This document shows positions 1 to 5,211 of a stretch of DNA of 5,211 nt, piece after piece. Within the stretch, counting starts at the first letter, position 1. Each line of letters starts with the position of its first letter. The position numbers and the translations under genes were made by a program. The stretch covers positions 1-5,211 of the forward strand of contig QHZV01000184.1 of NCBI GenBank assembly GCA_003224785.1. The letters run 5' to 3'. This DNA is from Acidobacteriota bacterium. GTDB taxonomy: Bacteria > Acidobacteriota > Terriglobia > Terriglobales > Acidobacteriaceae. Under the pieces are notes generated by a model. That model did no database searches. It was not told where the DNA came from and saw only the letters and a program-made list of their open reading frames with translations.

Positions 1-711
1 GATCCGAATACAGTGGAAGACGGGATTTACCGTGCGATTGACGCTGGCATTCCGGTCATCACGATCGACTCTGACGCACCCGCGAGCAGGCGCCTGTTTT
101 TCATCGGCACCAATAATTATCAAGCTGGACTGATGGGCGGGCAGCGCCTGATTCAGGAGCTCAAGGGTAAAGGGAACGTGGTGGTATTTACCATGCCTTC
201 CCAACCAAATCTGAATGAGCGATTCCGCGGATACAAGGACGCACTCCAATATCATCCTGATATTAAGATTGCAGGCGTCGTGGACATCAAGGGAGACCCG
301 CGCATTGCGTTTGACAGCGCGACTCAGATCTTGTCGGTTGATAAGAAGCAGCACATTGACGCATTTGTATGCCTCGAAGCTTTGTCGGGCAAAGAGGTTG
401 CCAATGTGTTGAACAGCAACGGAATTAAGGGCAGGACGATCATTGCTATGGACACCGACCCTGACACGCTGGACTGGATCAAGAAAGGCGTGATCGCCGC
501 GACCATCTCACAAAAGCCATACACCATGGCGTTTATGGGACTTAAGATGCTGGATGACCTGCACCACTCAGGACTCAAGAATCTGGGCGCCGACTGGGCC
601 CACGATAGTTTTGCGCAGGTTCCCGCTTTTGTAGATACTGGATCGGCGATGGTTGATAAGAGCAACGTGGACGCATTCATTTCTGCCACGAAATCCATCT
701 CAGGAAAATAA
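1..711 (+). CDS. Periplasmic sugar-type substrate-binding protein of an ABC transporter (5' partial)
   Basis: This reads as a type I periplasmic binding protein of the RbsB/Peripla_BP_4 class, which captures a sugar or similar small solute for an ABC importer. The frame is open to the left edge, so the GTG at 13 is an internal valine, not a start. The visible 236 residues begin late in the N-terminal lobe; the signal peptide and roughly the first 80-100 residues are missing. Family landmarks in order (fragment numbering): TIDSD with D23, the FIGTNNYQAG strand at about 33-42, R74 of NERFRGY, the MDTDPDT segment with D151, and ISQKPY with Q171. By mental alignment these match ribose-binding-protein ligand positions Asp89, Arg141, Asp215 and Gln235. 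The position matching its Asn190 appears to be E126 (VCLEALSG), so ribose itself is doubtful. No permease or ATPase gene is visible. An exported aminopeptidase follows after 10 bp. Class is firm, ligand unknown. Confidence 0.88.
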   Translation, partial: DPNTVEDGIYRAIDAGIPVITIDSDAPASRRLFFIGTNNYQAGLMGGQRLIQELKGKGNVVVFTMPSQPNLNERFRGYKDALQYHPDIKIAGVVDIKGDPRIAFDSATQILSVDKKQHIDAFVCLEALSGKEVANVLNSNGIKGRTIIAMDTDPDTLDWIKKGVIAATISQKPYTMAFMGLKMLDDLHHSGLKNLGADWAHDSFAQVPAFVDTGSAMVDKSNVDAFISATKSISGK

Positions 712-721
712 CGCCGAGCCC

Positions 722-2077
722 ATGCGCAAGATCCTGTACCTGACCATTCTTTGTTTTGCCGCGTTCCAATCCTCAACTGCTCTTGACCGCCAGCCTAATT
801 CCGATTACCACGCTCGGCGCGAAAAACTCGGGGCGAAGCTCGAAGGTGGTTTCGCGCTCGTCTTCGCGCCACCCGAAGCGGAAGGGCCAAATGATCTTTA
901 TGGATATCGCCCGGACGACAATTTCTATTACTTGACTGGGTGGACGGAGCCGGGCGCGGCGCTGCTGGTCGTGTCTGCTTCCGATACAAACGGCGATACT
1001 CCTGCACGAAAATACACAGAAATTTTGTTCCTGCCGAACCGGAACTATTCGCAGGAACGCTGGACCGGAGCGAAACTAGGCCCTGACGATCCTAAAGCGG
1101 TGCAAATGACCGGCGTCGATCGAGTGCAGCCGCTCGACAATCTGCGCAACGAACTGGTCAAGCTGCTACCGGCTTTGCCGGCACCGCGAAATGCCAAAAT
1201 CTACACCGACGTCCCTGCCTCGGGAGAAACTTCCAATTCAACCGAAGCTCTGGATTGGCTGAAGAATGCCAATGCGTTTCCTGTTGGCACTAATTATTTG
1301 GACATTCGCCCAGTGCTTGCGTCATTACGTACGGTGAAGGATGCGGCCGAAATTGACCTGGTCAGGAAAGCAACCAATGCCTCAATTGCAGCGCACTTTG
1401 CCGCAATTCGTGCGATTCACCCTGGCACGACAGAGCGAGAGATCTCCGCACTCATGCAGTACGAGTGGGGTAAGCGCGGTTGCGAGCGTCCAGCTTATGC
1501 GCCGATTGTGGGATCGGGATTGAATTCTACCGTGCTCCATTATTCGGATGATTCAGGCGCAGCACAATCCGGCGACTTGATGTTGATTGATGCCGCGGGC
1601 GAGTACTCAATGTACGCATCCGACATAACCCGCACCATGCCGGTGAACGGCAAATTTACGGCGCGGCAACGAGAGATCTACGAGATTGTCCTCGGCGCGC
1701 AGAAGGCCGCGATCGCCGCGTTTCAGTCCGGGAAGTCGCACCTGCGGCGAGGCCAAGAGGGCTCATTGCACGACGTGGCATACGAATACATCAATACTCA
1801 TGGAAAGGATTCTCACGGCGAGCCGCTCGGCAAGTATTTCATTCACGGACTCAGCCACTTCGTCGGATTGAACGTCCACGACCCGGGTGATTACTCAGTT
1901 CCACTCGGCCCAGGAATGGTATTCACCATCGAACCCGGAATTTACATTCCCGAAGAGAAAATCGGAGTCCGCATCGAGGACATGTTCTACGTGGACAGCG
2001 ATGGAAAGCTAATTCGCCTGACCGAATCTCTCCCACAGACCGCCGATGAGATTGAGCGGCTGATGTCGCACAAATAA
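722..2077 (+). CDS. pepP: Exported Xaa-Pro aminopeptidase (aminopeptidase P, M24B)
   Basis: Aminopeptidase P removes an N-terminal residue that precedes proline, using two metal ions (usually Mn). The 451-residue product has a signal peptide (MRK, hydrophobic core to about residue 15, then QSSTA|LD with likely cleavage after A20). An AMP_N domain follows (about 25-160, with the DDNFYYLTGW motif), then the creatinase-fold M24 domain from about 200. All five expected metal ligands are visible: D290 and D301 (IDAAGEYSMYASDITRT), H379 (HGLSHFVGL), E404 (FTIEPG) and E419 (VRIED). Accessory histidines H273 (LHYSDD) and H386 (NVHD) are also present. The ATG at 722 is preferred over the in-frame TTG at 653 because it begins the signal peptide and avoids overlapping the upstream gene. 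Its ribosome binding site is weak (GAG at 716-718), so coupling to the upstream gene, 10 bp away, is likely. Export points to a periplasmic role in peptide use, unlike cytosolic E. coli PepP. Confidence 0.93.
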   Translation: MRKILYLTILCFAAFQSSTALDRQPNSDYHARREKLGAKLEGGFALVFAPPEAEGPNDLYGYRPDDNFYYLTGWTEPGAALLVVSASDTNGDTPARKYTEILFLPNRNYSQERWTGAKLGPDDPKAVQMTGVDRVQPLDNLRNELVKLLPALPAPRNAKIYTDVPASGETSNSTEALDWLKNANAFPVGTNYLDIRPVLASLRTVKDAAEIDLVRKATNASIAAHFAAIRAIHPGTTEREISALMQYEWGKRGCERPAYAPIVGSGLNSTVLHYSDDSGAAQSGDLMLIDAAGEYSMYASDITRTMPVNGKFTARQREIYEIVLGAQKAAIAAFQSGKSHLRRGQEGSLHDVAYEYINTHGKDSHGEPLGKYFIHGLSHFVGLNVHDPGDYSVPLGPGMVFTIEPGIYIPEEKIGVRIEDMFYVDSDGKLIRLTESLPQTADEIERLMSHK

Positions 2078-2103
2078 GTTAGTCTCGCCTTCAAGCGCGT
2101 CCG

Positions 2104-2132
2104 CTGAGTGCCGGTTCTGCTTCTGGTATCCT
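2104..2132 (+). promoter_or_regulatory. Candidate extended -10 promoter for the small membrane gene and bioY
   Basis: TGG-TATCCT at 2124-2132 fits an extended -10 (TGn followed by a TATAAT-like hexamer, 4 of 6). A poor -35 match, CTGAGT, lies at 2104-2109 with a 17 bp spacer. Transcription would begin near 2139-2140, directly before the GTG at 2141 and a few bases before the ATG at 2147, giving a leaderless or nearly leaderless message. This is consistent with the absence of a Shine-Dalgarno sequence there. Seen by eye only; short AT-rich hexamers of this kind occur by chance. Confidence 0.3.
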
Positions 2133-2146
2133 GAACTATCGTGCGG

Positions 2147-2305
2147 ATGATCTCGTGGTTCCTGATTGTTGCAGTCGCCGCCGGGGCCGCATTGTGGGCG
2201 GCTTTGTCAGCGTACGTGAAGGTACGCGAGCGCCTCAGGAAAGCGGAGAACCGGCCGCCAGAGACGGAGCATGAACCTGAAGTCGAGAGCAAACGTCAGG
2301 GGTGA
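2147..2305 (+). CDS. Small single-pass membrane protein, function unknown
   Basis: This 52-codon frame encodes a hydrophobic helix (residues 2-24, from ISWFLIVAVAAG to ALSAYV), then a basic, probably helical stretch (KVRERLRKAE, 25-34), then a hydrophilic tail rich in Pro and Glu (NRPPETEHEPEVESKRQG). By the positive-inside rule the C-terminus should face the cytoplasm. I do not recognise the family; the layout is loosely like small assembly or anchor proteins such as CcmD, but no signature supports that. Evidence that it is real: the coherent helix-plus-charged-tail design, third codon positions about 70% G or C by hand count, and a stop abutting the bioY start in the same frame. A GTG at 2141 would add two residues. 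No Shine-Dalgarno is visible, so initiation may be leaderless from the adjacent candidate promoter. A longer antisense frame overlaps it but looks spurious. Confidence 0.62.
   Translation: MISWFLIVAVAAGAALWAALSAYVKVRERLRKAENRPPETEHEPEVESKRQG
2298..2305 (+). promoter_or_regulatory. bioY ribosome binding site inside the end of the small gene
   Basis: AGGGGTGA resembles the AGGAGGTGA complement of the 16S rRNA tail. Its GGTGA part ends 3 bases before the bioY ATG at 2309, and its AGGGG part ends 6 bases before it. The site overlaps the last codons and TGA stop of the 52-residue gene, so ribosomes finishing that gene would be placed over the bioY start. This supports the choice of ATG 2309 and implies translational coupling. 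Confidence 0.65.
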
Positions 2306-2308
2306 ATA

Positions 2309-2881
2309 ATGTCAACTTCTGTGACTCAAGTTTCGGCTACACGCAGCAAATCGCTAGATTTGGCGGGGCAGATTGCAATTATTGTCGCGGCAAGTGTGTT
2401 TGTTGCCGTGTGTGCGCGCTTTTCGCTCCCAATTCCTGGGACACCTGTGCCATTGACTCTGCAAAATTTCGCGGTGCTTCTCGTGGGCTTATCTCTCGGA
2501 AGCCGGCGCGGCTTCATAGCACTGGCACTTTATTTGGCTGAAGGCGCAGCCGGGTTGCCGGTGTTCAGTCCAGTTGGCGCTCCCGGCATTCTGCGATTTG
2601 CCGGACCCACTGCAGGATACTTGATCGCCTATCCTTTGGTTGCGGCCCTTGCCGGATACATTTTTGAACGTGGAAAACAGACGTTTGCGCGTGCAATTTC
2701 AGCCGCACTTCTGGGTGAGCTGCTGTTGTTTGCGTGTGGCGTTTCCTGGCTTTACGTTCTTACGCATTCACTGGCCCGCGCCATCGCACTCGGCCTTTAC
2801 TGGTTCATCTTTGCGGAAGTAATGAAAGTGATGTTCGCTGCCGGAATCGCAAGCACGTGGCGCCGCTTCAGTTCCAAATGA
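2309..2881 (+). CDS. bioY: Biotin transporter S component BioY
   Basis: BioY is the integral-membrane biotin-binding subunit of energy-coupling-factor transporters. The 190-residue product has the usual length and about six hydrophobic segments (near 18-38, 50-63, 66-85, 98-118, 126-150 and 155-182). Family hallmarks: PIPGTPVPLTLQ (41-52), a LVGLSLGSRRG turn (58-68), AAGLPVFSPVGAPG (80-93), GPTAGYL (99-105; commonly PTGGYL) and the GVSWLY to AIALG region (144-162). Near the C-terminus the family's usual Asp-x-x-Lys appears as E170-V-M-K173. The in-frame TGA at 2303 fixes the start at or after 2309, and a good ribosome binding site supports ATG 2309. No bioM/bioN or ecfA/ecfT gene is visible, so it must use a module encoded elsewhere or act alone. 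No biotin-repressor operator is evident upstream. The preceding small gene is in the same frame and probably coupled. Confidence 0.93.
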   Translation: MSTSVTQVSATRSKSLDLAGQIAIIVAASVFVAVCARFSLPIPGTPVPLTLQNFAVLLVGLSLGSRRGFIALALYLAEGAAGLPVFSPVGAPGILRFAGPTAGYLIAYPLVAALAGYIFERGKQTFARAISAALLGELLLFACGVSWLYVLTHSLARAIALGLYWFIFAEVMKVMFAAGIASTWRRFSSK

Positions 2882-2897
2882 CAGACAAGAATGTATA

Positions 2898-2916
2898 GGG
2901 GCGGCCCTCCAGCCCC
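2898..2916 (+). repeat. GC-rich hairpin in the bioY-mqnD spacer
   Basis: GGGGC at 2898-2902 pairs with GCCCC at 2912-2916 around a 9-base loop; a competing short stem AGGG/CCCT (2897-2908) is also possible. There is no following T-run, so it is at best a weak terminator after bioY. Its look also fits one unit of a dispersed GC-rich intergenic repeat, but only one copy is visible here. The rest of the 66 bp spacer holds the mqnD ribosome binding site. Confidence 0.35.
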
Positions 2917-2933
2917 ACCCGTAGATTGAATTC

Positions 2934-2943
2934 GGAGAGAAGG
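2934..2943 (+). promoter_or_regulatory. mqnD ribosome binding site
   Basis: GGAGAGAAGG is a purine-rich Shine-Dalgarno-like tract ending 4 bases before the GTG at 2948. An in-frame TAA at 2945-2947 directly precedes that GTG, so translation cannot begin further upstream. Together these settle the GTG start. Confidence 0.75.
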
Positions 2944-2947
2944 TTAA

Positions 2948-3808
2948 GTGTCAACACTCACCGCTGCCACGATTCGCGAAATCAGTATCGCCCACAGCCC
3001 AGATTCCGATGACGCATTCATGTTTTACGGCCTCGCGACCAACCGCGTCAGCGTTCCCGGCCTGCGATTCACGCACACACTCTGTGACATTCAGACGCTT
3101 AACCAACAAGCAATCGACGGCGACGGGGTGTATGACGTGACCGCCATTTCATTCCACGCCTATCCGTACTTGCAGGAAAAGTATGCGCTGATGACTTGCG
3201 GCGGCAGTGTAGGAGAAGGCTATGGACCGATGATTGTTGCGCCACGCGCGCACTCCGAGAGCGAGATCAAAAAAAAGAAAATTGCCGTGCCTGGAAAACT
3301 GACGACTGCGTATCTCGCGCTGAAGATCTTCGCTCCTGAAATCGAAACCGAAGTGGTCCCTTTTGATCAGATCATACCGCGTGTGCTGGCCGGCGAGTAC
3401 GAAGCTGGACTCATCATTCACGAAGGCCAACTCACGTATGACCGCTCCGGACTTTATAGAATTCTTGATCTCGGAAAATGGTGGGCGCAGACTACGGGCT
3501 TGCCGCTACCGCTCGGCGGCAACGCCATTCGCCGCAGCCTCGGCTGCGATTTGATTTCCAGCATCTCCAATGCATTGCGCGACAGCATTCAATACGCGCT
3601 CGATCACCGCGAAGAAGCACTTGCCTATGCTATGCAGTTTGCCCGTGACCTCGATCCGCAACTCGCTGATCGCTTTGTTGGCATGTACGTGAACGACCGC
3701 ACGTTGGATTACGGCAAGGATGGGAAGGAAGCAATCCGCAGATTGCTGGATATGGGCTACCGCGCTGGAATTATTTCTGTTGAGCCGCAAGTTGAATTCG
3801 CAGGATAA
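2948..3808 (+). CDS. mqnD: 1,4-dihydroxy-6-naphthoate synthase (MqnD), futalosine menaquinone pathway
   Basis: MqnD converts cyclic dehypoxanthine futalosine to 1,4-dihydroxy-6-naphthoate, a cytosolic step of the futalosine route to menaquinone. The 286-residue product has the periplasmic-binding-like fold shared by MqnA and MqnD (PF02621). MqnD-type marks: the N-terminal strand HSPDSDDAFMF (16-26), DIQTLNQQAIDG (47-58), the GGSVGEGYGPMIV region (85-97), PGKLTTAY (115-122), and above all GLIIHEGQLTY with H158, then DLGKWW and GLPLPLG (184-190). H158 aligns with the catalytic His145 of Thermus MqnD as I remember it. These marks and the length favour MqnD over MqnA. The usual SPCPNDTF motif is SPDSDDAF here, so this belongs to a divergent branch. 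No signal peptide is visible, as expected. No other mqn gene is nearby. The GTG start has a good ribosome binding site and an in-frame stop just upstream. Confidence 0.87.
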   Translation: MSTLTAATIREISIAHSPDSDDAFMFYGLATNRVSVPGLRFTHTLCDIQTLNQQAIDGDGVYDVTAISFHAYPYLQEKYALMTCGGSVGEGYGPMIVAPRAHSESEIKKKKIAVPGKLTTAYLALKIFAPEIETEVVPFDQIIPRVLAGEYEAGLIIHEGQLTYDRSGLYRILDLGKWWAQTTGLPLPLGGNAIRRSLGCDLISSISNALRDSIQYALDHREEALAYAMQFARDLDPQLADRFVGMYVNDRTLDYGKDGKEAIRRLLDMGYRAGIISVEPQVEFAG

Positions 3809-3817
3809 TTTTCAGCG

Positions 3818-5211
3818 TCACTCTACCTTCCTCGGAAACGCAAACAACGGGTCCACATCCACCGGCAGGCTCTTTGCTTTATCCAGCGACTTCTGTAACT
3901 CCGGCGAAATCACATCATATTTCGTGAACCAGGCTTCGGCCCTGGCGCGATCGCCTGTAGCTTCCATTGCCAAAAGTTCTTTAGCAAGCCCCGCAATCGC
4001 GTCTGGCATTTTTTCAAAATCCACTGAGTACTTTCCGGATGCATCGCGTCGCACTGCCCCCTGCTCGACGTAGTAATTGAATTCCATCATTTCGGCTTGG
4101 CCGTGGGCCTCAGCTGCGCCGAAACGCAAAGTACGAAAATTCCCCGCAAGATATGATGCGTAGTATCCATTGAGCTTTTGTTTCGGTAGCACGCCATGAT
4201 CAACCAGCCATTTCAAGGCGAACATGCCGACAACGTCGGCCTTCGCTTCTTCCAGGCCTCCGAAGATCGGGCCCATCGCGGCGCGAATATCAACTTTCTC
4301 TCCTGACGCGTCATGTGCAAACGCCGGCCCCAATCCGTGACAGATTTCATGCATGATCGTGCCAAGCAAGTAACCGTCTGCCGAAGCCATTGCCGCCTGC
4401 GATTCGGGCATCATGTATCGCGCCAGCGGCAGAATTACGTAATTCACGCGTGCGTCCATGAAATTCTTGAAGAAGAGTTTTTTGCTTCCCTTCAATTCGT
4501 GGATCTTCGGATCATTGGGCAAGTTGTCCGCCACTGCCTGGTAGCCGTGGCCAAGATCTCCGGTGCGGAAGGGCGCGTCCATCACCTCCATCGGCGTTTC
4601 CAGGCCCCGTTTCGAAGGACGGTCCTGCGCCGGCGAAGGCAGTGAATCTTGTATGTCTGCGACATACTTGCGGAAGGTCGCGAGTTTCGCGCTTTCGGCC
4701 TGGTCTCGAACCAAGACCGAAGCACCATAGGTCGCCTTCACTCCGAGCAAAGTGTCGTCATAGGTTTCGTAGGGAGCGAAAATCAGATCAACTTTCGGAT
4801 CTTTCAACTGCATCCATGCGATGTCGCTCTTGAAATAATCGTCGCTGAGAAGCGCGTCGGCGCGCAGCCGCAAGTAGTTTGCGAATGCCGCGTCCGGACT
4901 AACCTCGGCTGCTGCGCGAAGGTCATCCGCAGCCTTCTCCAGAAAAGAACGATACGCAATGTGATATGGCAACCCTTCCAGGTCCGTGCCGTGCCAGCGA
5001 ACCACAGTTGTCGGGCTATAGATTTCCGCGCGTTTGTCTGGATGGTCCTTCAGATAGTGCTCGATCTGATCGCGCGTGAGGCCCTGCGGGTAGAATCCGT
5101 GTCCGGGTGGCATCGGCGTGGTTCCCACAAATGGTTTTTGCCCATCGAGCAGATCGAACCGCGAGCCATTGATCCAAAGAAAGCGACGGAGATCCAGGTC
5201 CTGCCGGTCCG
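3818..5211 (-). CDS. M49 (dipeptidyl peptidase III)-like zinc metallopeptidase, 5' partial
   Basis: M49 enzymes release N-terminal dipeptides from short peptides with one zinc ion. The frame is open to the right edge: 27 further codons precede the GTG at 5126-5128, including family-like INGSRFDLLDGQKPFV, so that GTG is not the start. Of 463 visible residues (numbered from codon 5207-5209), key sites are the zinc motif HEICH (287-291; 4337-4351), the downstream EEAKAD motif (320-325; 4235-4252) whose second Glu, E321, should be the third ligand, and RFGAAEAHGQA with H369, matching a substrate-binding His of human DPP III. The VDLIFAPYETYDD and KNFMDARVNYVILPLA segments are also family-typical. 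Canonical DPP III has HEXXGH; this has the shorter HEXXH form. The missing N-terminus, probably under about 100 residues, could carry a signal peptide or lipobox; location is unknown. It converges on mqnD with 9 bp between stops and no visible terminator. Confidence 0.82.
   Translation of the reverse strand, partial: DRQDLDLRRFLWINGSRFDLLDGQKPFVGTTPMPPGHGFYPQGLTRDQIEHYLKDHPDKRAEIYSPTTVVRWHGTDLEGLPYHIAYRSFLEKAADDLRAAAEVSPDAAFANYLRLRADALLSDDYFKSDIAWMQLKDPKVDLIFAPYETYDDTLLGVKATYGASVLVRDQAESAKLATFRKYVADIQDSLPSPAQDRPSKRGLETPMEVMDAPFRTGDLGHGYQAVADNLPNDPKIHELKGSKKLFFKNFMDARVNYVILPLARYMMPESQAAMASADGYLLGTIMHEICHGLGPAFAHDASGEKVDIRAAMGPIFGGLEEAKADVVGMFALKWLVDHGVLPKQKLNGYYASYLAGNFRTLRFGAAEAHGQAEMMEFNYYVEQGAVRRDASGKYSVDFEKMPDAIAGLAKELLAMEATGDRARAEAWFTKYDVISPELQKSLDKAKSLPVDVDPLFAFPRKVE

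Noticed and set aside
1..5. GATCC at the left edge as a cloning junction
   Set aside because: The coding frame runs through it naturally, and a five-base match to a restriction-site remnant is expected often by chance.
653..721. TTG at 653 as an upstream start for the aminopeptidase
   Set aside because: It would overlap the binding protein gene by about 59 bp and bury the signal peptide behind 23 unrelated residues; ATG 722 fits better.
324..776. Minus-strand frame of 150 codons opposite the binding protein gene
   Set aside because: It lies antisense to strongly family-like coding sequence and shows no recognisable fold or motif; a shadow frame.
1987..2292. Minus-strand frame of 101 codons across the aminopeptidase 3' end and the following gap
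   Set aside because: It overlaps the conserved C-terminus of the aminopeptidase and the better supported + strand small gene. The product is Arg/Ser/Thr-rich with no recognisable domain or ribosome binding site.
2895..2920. G-quadruplex on the minus strand of the bioY-mqnD spacer
   Set aside because: Only three runs of three or more G are adjacent, plus one GG; at most a weak two-layer structure, and the hairpin explains the base pattern more simply.
3269..3281. A8-G-A4 run in mqnD as a transcriptional slippage or frameshift site
   Set aside because: It encodes a lysine run (IKKKKI) in an uninterrupted family-typical frame; neither alternative frame continues into a sensible product.
722..3808. 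A novel multi-gene system joining peptidase, small membrane protein, BioY and MqnD
   Set aside because: The genes belong to unrelated known pathways, and same-strand proximity alone does not support a joint function.
4313..4645. Plus-strand frame of 110 codons within the M49-like gene
   Set aside because: It is antisense to the zinc-site region of a well supported gene, and its Cys/His/Arg-rich composition is what a shadow of that strand gives.
5126..5128. GTG on the minus strand as the start of the M49-like gene
   Set aside because: The frame stays open to the window edge and the 27 upstream codons look family-like, so the gene is simply truncated by the window.

Overview
The window is ordinary chromosomal housekeeping sequence from a moderately GC-rich bacterium. 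It is tightly packed, and both end genes run off the edge. An Acidobacteriota-type organism is my best guess, from three things: a futalosine-pathway menaquinone gene of the SPDSDDAF type, an exported Xaa-Pro aminopeptidase, and a bacterial M49-like peptidase. This is inference from protein flavour; no rRNA or marker gene is present to confirm it. I see no phage, transposon, CRISPR array, tRNA, rRNA or clear sign of horizontal transfer.

Layout on the + strand: the C-terminal three quarters of a periplasmic sugar-type substrate-binding protein (1-711); an exported aminopeptidase P (722-2077); a 52-residue single-pass membrane protein of unknown function (2147-2305); the biotin transporter S component BioY (2309-2881); and the menaquinone enzyme MqnD (2948-3808). 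On the - strand, an M49 (dipeptidyl peptidase III)-like zinc peptidase occupies 3818-5211. It converges on mqnD with only 9 bp between the stop codons, and its 5' end lies outside the window.

The first two genes are 10 bp apart and probably co-transcribed: one takes up a small solute, the other trims exported or periplasmic peptides. The small membrane protein and bioY are separated by a TGA and one further codon and lie in the same reading frame, so they are probably translationally coupled. A candidate extended -10 element sits just before the small gene. bioY and mqnD both serve cofactors (biotin uptake and menaquinone synthesis), but they are separated by a 66 bp spacer with a GC-rich hairpin and need not be one unit.

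I did not find a convincing undescribed system. The most useful items for a second look are the overlooked small gene and its arrangement with bioY, the pentapeptide HEXXH form of the M49 peptidase, and substitutions at usually conserved positions of BioY, MqnD and the binding protein.
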